A DNA stretch of 64,000 bases from Strongylocentrotus purpuratus (Eukaryota; Echinodermata; Echinoidea; Camarodonta; Strongylocentrotidae), in NCBI RefSeq assembly GCF_000002235.5, contig NW_022145599.1, forward strand, positions 25,628,879-25,692,878, read 5' to 3'. Positions 32,745 to 44,100 of the stretch are shown one piece after another. The stretch's first letter is position 1; each line of letters opens with the position of its first letter. Position numbers and translations under genes: made by a program. The notes beneath the pieces were generated by a model. It did no database searches and had not been told where the DNA came from. It was given only the letters and a program-made list of their open reading frames with translations.

Positions 32745-33440
32745 ATTGACTACAAGTATTCAAGGTTGTTTTGCATATTGCGAGAACGTTTCCATTGCAA
32801 AACTATTTAACAAATATAACTATAAATCAACAAAATCACAACATCATGTATTGATCTACATCGAGAAAATTGATGAACGAAAAATAGCATATCATTCCCA
32901 ATCTAATCATGTATTAGGTAACTGTTGTAATTATGATGCCATGTCTATAGTCATTATTATCCCCTCTGTAAAGACTTTATAAAGCATATGGCTAATTAAG
33001 TGCGAAGTATTAAGTGCCAAGGTTGTTTTGTATTTTGCAAAAACGTTTCCCACTGCAAGACTATAATTAAGCCTAGCAACACAATTAACAAATATAACTA
33101 TAACGCAACAAATTCTCAACATTATGTTTTGATCTACATCCAGAAAATTGATGAGCGAACAATTGCTACAACATTTGTTTAAACATCTAGTCCTACGCAC
33201 CTTTTACTGTAGATATGCAGAATTCCTTGAATTAAGAGGAATCATTTCGATGATAACCAGAAGAAATTGGCATATCAATCCAAACATAATAATGTATAAG
33301 ATAACTGTTGTAATTATGATGTCATGTCTATAGTCGTTATTGTAGAGCGCTTAGAGACTTCTGATAAAGTAAGTGTTAGGCGCTATATAAGCATTATCCC
33401 CCTTGTAAAGCTTTAATGAAGCATAGGACTAATTAAGTGA
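32745..33440. repeat. Tandem duplication, about 270-bp unit, second copy enlarged
   Basis: Copy 1 (about 32745-33005) and copy 2 (about 33010-33440) share CAAGGTTGTTTTG.AT.TTGC, TTAACAAATATAACTATAA, TTGATCTACATC.AGAAAATTGATGA and GTAACTGTTGTAATTATGAT-like words. Copy 2 carries an insertion at about 33342-33395 (AGAGCGCTTAGAGACTTC and GCGCTATATAAGCATTAT), a typical LINE/SINE 3' tail bordered by ATTAT-like DNA. Confidence 0.7.
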
Positions 33441-33627
33441 CCAAATATATACTAAAACACTTTTATAACAGCAGATGCATGCATGAAACCTATATTGGAA
33501 TAAATGCATTATAACACAAACAAAACATAACATGCAAACTACGTGACAATGAACATTTTCAGTTGTCGCCTGTCATTGGTGATATGTAAATTGTTTATTT
33601 CAAGTCAAGGAAGAAAATACTTGCCCA

Positions 33628-33820
33628 TCAAATGGCAGTGCTGTGTAATTATTACATGTTACTTCGATTTAATTTGATGAAAATAATCAAGGCCTGTTTC
33701 CATTTTCGTACACACGAAACGTTGCAATCCTTTTTTAGGTTTGCAACAGGCCTTGGTTTTTTTCGTCAAATTAAATCAAAGTAACATGTTAATAATTAAG
33801 CAGCACTGTCATTTGATGTT
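33628..33820. repeat. Foldback repeat with ~73-bp arms
   Basis: The left arm CATCAAATGGCAGTGCTG to AAGGCCTGTT pairs with the right arm AACAGGCCTT to CAGCACTGTCATTTGATG, around a loop of about 40 bp. Confidence 0.75.
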
Positions 33821-33834
33821 TTTTTGTATACATC

Positions 33835-34690
33835 AACAATAATAATAATACTACTAATAAAGATAGATTTAATGAGCGCATAATAAACAAAAGTTTCTCT
33901 ATGCGCTTTACAAAGTAAAAAAATAGGCAAGTACAAGTATATTTAAATAGTTACAGGAACGAAATATAAAAACCTTAAACTAAAGACATGTAGCTAAGAG
34001 AATTCATAGCGAGCAAATTTCTAAAGCAAAGTACAATATACATGAATGATATGGGCCTACCGGATAATATGATATATCTGACTTCAATAAAGCTTTAACA
34101 TTGACAAATATCATTTAAGAGCAAACAACTTTCCCTTGAATATAAATCAACTGTTAACAGGCTAGTCAATTTTAAAAACAATTGCCTTTATCACGAGTCA
34201 AATGAAGCATTAGACTATTTATGCTTCTCTAGTCAAGATAAATTGCAAGTCCTGTAAAGGGAATTAAAGGGAATTCCGGCTTTAATAATAAACTACTCTA
34301 TTAAAAAAATCCGAAAAAATCTGAAAACCAGACTGGTGAAAGTTTTAACGAAATCAGACAGAACATGAAAAAGTAATGATTTCTTAAAAGTTGTAATGGT
34401 CGTTATACGTATGGGCAATTTAAACTGGCTGAATCGACAGTGTCACTGTGACGAGGTGCCGTAAAATTTCCCATTTGTTACAAAGCAGAAAATGACTAAA
34501 ATGTATTTGTTTCTTCATATTGTGTGGCTCAGTGGGGTCTTTTCTTTTGACTGAACCTTTAATAATATGCTATCCACAATATATTTCGAGTATCGCCCTA
34601 TGGAGAATGTAATTCACTTGATCGGATTTACTAATTTAAACTGTTTTCCGATAAGGCTCGTGTAAATTAAATATAACTTATATCATTTCA
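33835..34690. other. No gene; LINE-tail-like start
   Basis: 33835-33940 resembles an inverted LINE 3' tail (AATAATAATA, TGAGCGCATAA, ATGCGCTTTACAAAG). The rest is AT-rich. It would be the 3' flank of the receptor gene. ATTAAA, a possible poly(A) signal on the minus strand, lies at about 34281-34286 (plus-strand TTTAAT). Confidence 0.35.
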
Positions 34691-34843
34691 GCAAAATATA
34701 TGAAAAGTCGATTTTATATCGATCTATCCTCATTCCTAAACTCTTCCTTACATTTTCCCGGAAGTTCCAGACTTTTCTTTTCATTTTCTTATAGAGGGGG
34801 TTCTCAGTTTATGCTGTTTAATGGTGTCACTGAAGCACACAAG

Positions 34844-35133
34844 TTAAACAATCTCACCAAAGTAGACAGATCTTGCGATAGCGATAAAACCGACGTTTCT
34901 GAGAGCCTTGCAGAAATCATCTCGATTTGGACTTTCCTCCTTTAGATTCACCAAAAGACCTGCCGTGCAATCATGTTGATTATTCCATTCCCGGATACAC
35001 GTATTTACTTTCTTCTGGTCTATGCCGAGGGCATTGATAATTGGACGAACATCCTCCATCATCAGCTTGAATGCAATACGAGGCAGTTCTTCTTTGTCCA
35101 TTCGTTTTGTTGAACTCCTGCTCACAATGCTTT
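34844..35133 (-). CDS. Receptor exon 12: death-fold domain 6, probable 3' end
   Basis: Begins after CGTTATTTAG|AAAGC, phase 1, 6.7 kb downstream of exon 11 across transposon-filled DNA. Features: [33 protein letters not shown] with the core Trp, and [20 protein letters not shown]. Read through, it ends GEIV then TAA at 34844. However, TTTG|GTGAGA at 34858 is a good donor at the same place where the other death-fold exons stop, so a further exon may exist outside what I could identify. Confidence 0.72.
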
Positions 35134-38100
35134 CTAAATAACGCAAAATAATAGCGAGGAAATTATTTTTTGATAGGAACATAGTTATCAATTAGCATAC
35201 ATCATAAAAGACAATTAATACACTGATCACAAAGGCCCGTATTCTAAAGTCAGGTTTAGTTAAAACCAGTTTTAAGTCTCGTCCTCTTTTCTTACCGTGT
35301 GTACGTATGTACGGTGGCCGAGATGTGGAGGTATTAGGGACTTTTAGATTTGCACGTCGACAGCTTTGACTGCAACATGTGACGTCATTTTAAGGCACTG
35401 CGCATGCGTTACGTCGTCTCAGTCGGCGATCGAGAATGCGTCAACCTTGATTTTCCTAAATCTAGTACATACATACATATTGATATTTATATAGCGCCTT
35501 TACATGCTCAATGTACTAGTATGCCGCGTGCGCATAAAATATACAGTTCCGCAGGTAGACAAAGGAACATCCCTTCACTGCTATTATGTAAAAATGTGTA
35601 GAACAGGTGTCACATGCATATTCACCTGTTCTACACATTTTTATATGATAAGCCAGTTTACGGTTGCAGTCTGAGCATGAGCAGATAAAGGTCTTTTGTA
35701 CCAAAAAGGTAAAACCCACAGAGATGAATACTGGATATGCGCTCATGAAAGTTATGTAACATCATTCATTTATGTACCAACGGTACATTCTAAGATACGC
35801 AGGTGGAAGTATTCTTTTCAAGAGGGCAAACAAAAGGTATTCTGAAGCACATCTAGGACTTTGGCAGTTATTATTCTGAGATGCTCAAAGGGGAACTTCT
35901 CCATGTGTAAAAGATCTGTGGATATTTGGGGTCATTCGTACCATGTGCTATCTGTAAACTCCCTTATAACAGTGAAGGGATGTTCTTTTGTTGAGGGTAG
36001 AATGAGGAACTGTATATTTTGTCCTTTTTTTGTCCGTGATGTTCATAGTATTACTTCCTGCATGCATGTATATCGTCGAGTGCAATGTAAAAGATTTCTA
36101 ATTGTAATCAACATGGGCAGTTAAGTACGTTGACACGCATGATCAGTCGACGTTCGTCGTGTTCTCGTCCACTCAATCTAAAAGTCCCTATTGTGATCGA
36201 CTTCTCGGCCGCCGTGCAATATGTTCCCGGCGGCCACGGCAACCACGTTTCAGGCCACCGTGGACGAAACGGGAATGACGTGACACAACGCGGGGGACTG
36301 TATGGGCAAACGTGACAGGCCGTGATTGCCGTGGATACCGTGTCAGATTTTTAAACTGTCAAACAATTTGCCACGGCAGTCACGGTGCGGATGAGAAACG
36401 TAGTGGGCCGTAGTAAAACGAGGTGAACGTAACAAAACGTGACAGTCCGTAATAGGCCGTAACAAAACTTAGAGGTGGTCCGTAGTGGGACGGGAGGCCC
36501 GCACATAATTCCCCGGCATCTTACGGTCTTTTCAAGTTTTGTCACGTTCTGCCACGTTTAGTGCACGTTTTGTCACGGTTGCTTCACGGTTACTGCGCAT
36601 TTTGTCCCGTTTTGCCAAGTTTTGCCACGTTTTGCCACGGTGTGCCACGGTTTGCCACGGTTCTCACGGCAGGCCAGGGCGTATGGTAGCCGTTTTGTCG
36701 CGTTTAATCACGGCGCAACCCGGCGTCTGACGGTTTACGGGCGCGGCGCGTTGCGTTCTGACACGGCGCACGCGGTCGGGAGATAGTATATAAAAGACGG
36801 GCGCGGCAGGAGCTTCATTCGAGTCTGAGCAATCGACGACACATTACTGCATCTACAATACGAAAAAAGAATGATCTAGCTATGCCACCGAATAGGCCAA
36901 GACGTTCGAAGGCCCTCCGTCCTGCACCACCACCACCACCAGTTGTAGAGGAGCAGGAACAGCCTGAAGATCCTCGCCGTTCACCCCCGCCAAATGAAGA
37001 GGAGCATGCTGCTGCTGCTGCTGACCCGGTCCCTAAACTGGAACCTGAACCTGAGGCTGAGGAGGCTGAGGAAGAAGCACCAGCTAGGAGGATGGCAGCC
37101 ACCGTCCAGAGTTCCCACCGCATGAGGCACATTCCACTCCTGGGCAAGGGCTCTCCACTCATCGGGCGTCACAGGAACGGCGAACACTTCGTCCTTGTAG
37201 GCTTCCACGATGGTCTTGCACACTTCTGGCACCATATGGCAGATGGCTGCTTTAATGCACCGGAACGCATAGGAGAGTGACGAGTAATTGTCCCTAGTGG
37301 CCAGGGCGGGCCGCACAGAAACGTTGTTAAAGGTAAAGACCAGTATTGGAAACGCCCCAATTTCAAAAAATGAAATGGAAGCTCTTATTACCAATCATGT
37401 GAAAGAATATGTTTTGAATATTACATGACGATAAAATTTTGACGGGAAATCGCCTACTAATTGATATAATAAATTAGTATATTTATATACTGTTGAGAGA
37501 TACAAATGCACGTGTCGCGCACGTGTGTGTAGTCCCATATACATCTTTCTGTGTACAGTGCTTCTAACTTCATGAAGACTTGGCCAAATTTCTTATAATT
37601 TTGATGATTCCAGAAACTTGCAGTACATCTATGCTAGATGATCAACCTTTTATGATCGATTTCACAACGTTACTTTCACTATGCAATTGCATGACCATAA
37701 CTAGTCTTTAGCTTTAACGCAAACAGCGCACTAACAGTACCGATAGCGCTGTTTTGGCCGCACAGAAGCGTAATGTTAGTCGAATTCACTAACAGCGCTG
37801 TTAGCCTAACATTTCAAGGCCGCAAGGAAGAACAGTAGTGGTAATGTTTTAACAACTCACTAACAGCGCCTGGGGCACCAATAGCGACAATGTTAGTGAA
37901 TAATTTCTTGCGTGCGCTATAACTTTCTTCCTTTTTTTTTTATCATTCTATCACTTTGTCTTTCAATCTTCGCTTATGATATCCTTTGTTTCTTCCTTCC
38001 ATCATCTTCTCTTATGTTATTATTTGTTTTTTCCTTTTTTCACCTTCTCTTTCTGTCTTTCCTTATTTTATTCTTTGTTTCTTCCTTCCATCATCTTCTC

Positions 38101-41100
38101 ATGTTATTCTTGGTTTTTATCATTCCATCACTTTCTCTTTCCGTCTTTCCTTATTTTATCCTTTGTTTCTTCCTTCCATCATCTTCTCTTATGTTATTTT
38201 TTGTTTTTATCATTCCATCATTTTCTCTTTCCGTTTTTCCTTATTTTATCCTTTGTTTCTTCCTTCCATCATCTTCTCTTATGTTATTATTTGTTTTTTC
38301 CTTCTTTCACCTTCTCTTATGTTATTCTTTGTTTTTTTTATCATTCTATCACTTTCTCTTTCTGTCTTTCCTTATGTTATCCTTTGTTTCTTCCTTCCAT
38401 CATATTCTCTTATGTTATTCTTTGTTTTTTATCATTCTATCACTTTCTCTTTCTGTTTTTACTTTCTGATTTACGCTGCGATGTAGCAAGATGACGTCAT
38501 TATGACGACGGGTCACTAGTTTTCTGACGAACCCCAAATCATCGATGAACGGGTTCGCAAATTTGGCCTGACGACTCCAGACGACCCGACGCATGCGAAA
38601 ATCGCCGAAATGACGTCACATCTACGCAAAATCATAGATTTTTCCTAACTCTATGGCTCAAATCCACTTACAGCGCTGTAACAGCGTGCGTGTCTAACAG
38701 CGCTCTAACAGCGCTTCCTGTGCGGTCATTTTACCCGTGTTGTTAGTGGCTGATTTGTTAGTGACTTGTTAGCACTAAAGGCCCTTTTACACTTTCACGG
38801 ATCGCATCACGGATCATCCCGGATCTTAATCCGGGGTGTTCCGGCGTGCGACACCACGATTTCTTCTCGATGCCGGTGTGGATACGTTCCGAACTGGGTG
38901 TATACACGGGCAAGTACGGTGTCTCCACGGACAGACAAGGTGTACGTTGTCTATAGGGATATCTCCGGAATGTTGACGGGTGACTTGAGCTTGTAGGCGC
39001 TCATTTGGTATACGGAATTTCAAACCCGGATGAAACCGGTGTTATTACGGACCTCCCGGTGTCTACACGGACTGTCCCGGATGTATTCGGCGGCTACATG
39101 GAGGTACACGGTGCCTACAGGGAAGAGGACGGATTGTTTCATCCGTGAACTCCGGGATGAAAAATTAAGCAAGCTTAATTTTTTCCCCGGATATGCCGGT
39201 ACGCCAAGGATCACGCCGGATGCCTCCCCGGTGTATACACGGTAATGCCGGAGATAACACGGATGATCCCGGAGCGACGATCCGGGATGATCCGTGATGC
39301 GATCCGTGAAAGTGTAAAAGGGCCTTAACAAACCTGCTACTAACAGCGTTTCTGTGCGGCCGCCACTGATGTCTCAGAGTCACTGACAGCTTTCACTATG
39401 AACATGACGGTCAAAGAAAGAGTACGAAATATACAGTTCCTCAGTTAGACAAAGGAACGTCCCTTCACTGCTATTATGTAAAAATGTGTAGAACACCTGT
39501 TTTTACTCATTTTTACATAATAGCAGTGAAAGCCTTCTTTTCATACCGTGGGCACAATCGTGCTCCAAAGCTGCCCGGCGTCCACGTTTCATCTGTAACA
39601 AAACTTGAATACAGAGAAGAAAATGGCCTAAATCCCACGGCGCACTACGTTTCGGGCCAACGGGGCTGTCGTGGCCGCCGGAAACATAGTGTAAACGTAG
39701 CATTAGGTCTTGCCAAGTTTTCTCACGGTCTACAACGGTATCCGTGATGGGCCGTGGGGGGAAGGGGATGCTGAGTCCCGGAGCCTCTAAGGCGCACTAC
39801 TGTTTGGCCCGCGTTCTACCACGGATGCCAGTACGTTCCCTCTCGGCCCGTCACGTTTTGATGGAATCCCTCACGTTTCTCACGTTCTGATCAAGGTACG
39901 ACACGTTTTTCACATTCTGTCAAGGCTTTCTACGAATAAACGTGGACGCCGGGTAGCTTTCGAACACGTTCGTGCCCACTTATAAAAAGATGGCCTCCCA
40001 AGCAAAAGCAATCATTGTATCCTGAGATTTCGACGAGACAACATCATAAATGCCCAAGATAATAATAATAATGGGTTGTTGTATAGCGCTCATGTCAGTC
40101 AGATTTGACCCTCCTGGCGCTCCCGGATGAAGAAGATGTATTGTTTGCATATTTGCTGGGTGCATACATCCAGTCTTTGCGTCAGCAAGAAGAAGACTAG
40201 CAGCAGTTGCAGAGAGGGAAGGCCAGAGTGAAGCAGGCAGGAAGAAGACGGATGAGAAGGCAAAGATCCATGTGAGTGCGCGCAAATGGATAAAGAAAGG
40301 CAACAGCAGTTGGGCCACTACTCATCATTTCTCACTTGAGATCTCCCCACCGAAGATGTAAACGCCTTCCAAAACTATCTGAGGATATGCCTCCAGAGCT
40401 CTTCGACGAGATCCTGGGAAGAGTAACACCATCTATCGAGAGAAAAGACACACAGTTCCGCTCTGCGCTCCTTCTAGCAGGTGCACACCTTCTTCAGTCT
40501 CATCAGCCTCAGGTTCAGGTTTCAGTTCAGGGACCGGGTCAGTAGCATCAGCACGCTCCTCTTCATCTGGCGGATTTAAAGGGCGAGGATCTTAAGGATC
40601 CTCCTGCTTCTCTACTCATGATGGTGGTGGTACAGGGCCGGGGGGGGGGGGGGGCGCTTCGTACGTCTTGGCTTCTTCGGTGTCATAACGTGGCCTTCAT
40701 TTTTCAACGCTTGGTCTTCTCTATCCGTATTGTAGATACAGTAATGTGTCGTCGATTGCTCAGACTCGAATAAAGCTTCCCTGCCTGGCACGGATTTTTA
40801 TTTACTCCCTCCCAGGCATGTCGCCCCGTGTCAGACCGTAATAGAACGCAACGCGCTGTAGCGCACCGGGTCGTAAACCGTCACACGCCGAGATGCGCCG
40901 TGATTGAACGCGACGAAACGGCTACCATACACCCTATCTTGCCGTGAGAACCGTGACAAACCGTGACAAAACTTGAAAGAACCGTGAGATGCCGGGGAAT
41001 ACACAGGGTTCCCGTCCCACTACGGACCGCCTCCCAGTTTTGTTGCGGCCTATTACGTACTGTCACGCTTTGTTGCGTTCACCCCGTTTTATTACGGCCC

Positions 41101-44100
41101 ACTAGGTTTCTCATTGCACCGTGACAGCCATGGCAATTTTTGTTGACAGTTTACAAATCTGGCCCAGCATCCTCGGCAATCACGGCCTGTCACGTTTGGC
41201 CATACGGTCCCTCGCGTTGTCTCACGTCAATCCCGTTTCGACTACGGTGGCCTGGAACGTGGTTGCCGTGGCGGCCGGTAACATAATGTAAACGTAGCAT
41301 TAGGAGGAAAAAAGAAGAAGTATCATTCGATTGCTATTATTATTATCATCATAATCATTACTATTATAATTCATTTTCATTGTTGCATCATTATTATTTC
41401 TACAAGTACTACTACTACTACTACTACTATTACTACTACTACTACTACTACTACTACTATCCTACTGCTGCTACTATTACTACTACTGATACTACTACTA
41501 CTACTTTTACTACTACTACTGCTACTACTACTACTACTACTACTACTACTAGTAGTAGTAGTAGTATTACTGCTACTACTACTACTACTATTACTACTAC
41601 TACTATTACTACTACTACTACTACTACTGCTACTATTACTACTATTGCTACTACTACTACTACTACTACTACTACTGCTACTATTACTACTATTACTACT
41701 ACTGCTATTACTACGACTATTACTACTACTATATTTTGATATTGTGACTCCTCTATTTTTTTTAGAGAATCACAGATCCGCAAATGAGAACGAATGCTAC
41801 TCTCTTCTTAATGGTTCCATCAAAGATTTGGATGTATAAATCATCTTATATACCTTCAAGTCCAATCTCTTTGAGAGTCTTTTGTAGTGTATCACGACAA
41901 TTTGTCTTAGCTTGAGTGTTTCTCCATTGTTTCAACTGGTCTACGAAGGATTCATTTTGTCCATGGACAGCTTTGATGTGAAGTCTTGAAGTCAGTTCTT
42001 GTTGTTTGTCTGGAGTGACATGTGAAGAAACGGCCTCTATCTCATTATCTGTCAATGTTCGTTCTGCAAATTAATTTGTGGAATTTCTATTACACTTGAC
42101 TTGCTTGCACAGAGACAAAAAGAAGGAGGGAAGCTAAATTTGCCGAAACATTTCATACATTAATTTTTCGAGGCTATTTTGTTACTCGAATTCTTAACAT
42201 TCTTGGCACAGTGTAAAACCATTTTTAGTACGAACTCGAAAAGAAAAGCACACGGAAAGTAGGTTTTTCAGTTTGGAATCAGATATTGACTCCATTCTAT
42301 CTTTCACCTTAATTTAAGCATGTTAAGTGTTCATGAATCACACTGCGTCTGATTAATGTTGGTACTAAACACGAATATGGGAAGAGATCTGAGAAATAAA
42401 ACGCAATATTTTCCTGAACATTCATTTTTCTCACCACCCCTCCCCTGTTTTACCTTTTGTTCTACACCTCTTCAATTTATTTAAGGGGCTAAGTACACAC
42501 TTGGCTCACCAGTGTATTTTGGATTGTCTGTTAACTCTTTTCGAAGGGACCGGAACTCTTTCAACGCTTGGTCTTTAGACACTTCTGACCTAATGGTTGT
42601 AATGCTCTCCCTCCATGCCTTCATTTGGTCTTTGAGAGTGTCATCATTGTCGTCTTGTTCATCAGGAAGTCCAATTTTCTTTTTAAGCTCTGTCTTCTTG
42701 TCGGGTGGAAGCCATTTAACCAACTTCATGAGTTGAGGTATGTCATCGTCAAAGATGCTTTCATGATCTATCAATAAAGGAAGAATATTACTGCGTCGTA
42801 CCATGTCATAATAATTATACATTCCTCCTAGCTCTCATATTGTTAGTATTGAATGATAAGATAGAGGTAAAATTACTTCTTGGGTCTATTTGATAAAATG
42901 GGGATGCGTAATGGATACTTAAAAGCACTTTTAGGTTATCGTAAAAGTACAGCGTTGACCATCCCATTTATACCCATCCAGTATTGAATAGTCTATCGAT
43001 TAATTTAAGTATTAAACGTCTTAAGTCAACAGGACATACAGCTTAAGAGACATACAGTCAAAAGACATAAAGCTGACTTTCACATGATAATGATTTGCAT
43101 AGACACATGACATAACGACGTCCGGCTTTAAGAAAGAAAAAAAGAACTGGTAATCATTTTTAACGATTTTAATTAACATCTATCTGCGAAAGAACACTCA
43201 ATTAATTTATCTTTATTTTTCTGGAGTGGTTCGTACATGTATTTGCTACTTTGTCTTGTAATGTACAATCTGATTCAAACATACCGAAATAGTATGATCT
43301 TTCATGTGGTTGTTCTGCGTTTGGGCGATCTTCAAGCGTCTTGAAAAAATCTGTTAAATAAACATTTTGAAAAATCTTTAATACAGTCATTATGTTATTA
43401 CAAACATTTTATTTAAACATATATAATAATTTCACACATTTAGTGAAAAACACCACTTTTATCCTTTACAAATGTTACACTTTACAAATTAATGTCATTT
43501 TAAGTTTAATATCTATCTCTGTTCACATTGTAAATACAAGGTTTCTTAAAGTAAATCAAAATGGTTCTTAAAATTTTACTTAGCAGATTTTGAAAGTCTT
43601 CAAATGCTAAGAAATATAATGTTAAAATCCATTCAAATATGATCTAAAATGATTTGAAGTACAGCTACGTCTCACGTTCCTAGACTATATACGCCTACAA
43701 ACGAGATGATAAATACTAAATTTCCTCAAACATTATAAAACACTATAACATTATTTGCAGAAGAAGGACTGTCATTGTAAGCAAATTGCTTGATGATACG
43801 ACAGCCCAAGACAAAACTCATGAAATATATTAACACATTTATTAAGCAGAAACGTATAGGTAATTGAGAATACAAAATTTGATGATGGTGATATTGACAA
43901 TGCAGATGAGTATGATGATGATGATGAAGATTATAACGACGATGATAATGATGATGATGGTGACAATGATGATAATGATTCGAATGAAAGAAGAGATGAT
44001 ATGATAAAGAATGAAGACTGGACACAGAAATGTTTACCTTGAGTACTCTGATAATAACATCGTTTTAACTTTGGCCTTAAATGAGTAGAGTGAGCAACAT

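Larger units (their letters stand above)
37756..39361. mobile_element. Possible TIR element GGCCGCACAGAA, with polypyrimidine core
   Basis: GGCCGCACAGAAGCG at 37756 and its near reverse complement CGTTTCTGTGCGGCC ending 39361 could be termini. Repeated CTAACAGCGCTGTTAG words cluster near both. No target duplication is visible. It contains the repeat at 37925-38460 and the MITE at 38779-39325. Confidence 0.4.
39560..41305 (+). mobile_element. PIF/Harbinger deletion derivative 2
   Basis: Faces derivative 1. The right part (40715-41295) is the reverse complement of 36195-36870. A transposase N-terminal piece lies at 40387-40470 on the plus strand ([20 protein letters not shown]). After RSAL the sequence jumps to the same 3' region that follows LDGG in derivative 1. 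The left limit is uncertain. GTGTAAACGTAGCATTAGG at 39690 and TGTAAACGTAGCATTAGG at 41288 are direct repeats near its two ends. Confidence 0.6.

Noticed and set aside
36882-37280. Pro/Glu-rich open frame of 132 residues on the plus strand
   Set aside because: Antisense of the Harbinger transposase fragment and its deletion joint.
37912-38494. Three overlapping hydrophobic open frames resembling membrane proteins
   Set aside because: All three frames of a polypyrimidine tandem repeat are open. No family features.
37756-39361. Firm superfamily assignment of the GGCCGCACAGAA element
   Set aside because: No target duplication was found, so it is listed only as a possible element.
41380-41839. 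Poly-Thr, poly-Leu and poly-Val open frames
   Set aside because: Triplet microsatellite.
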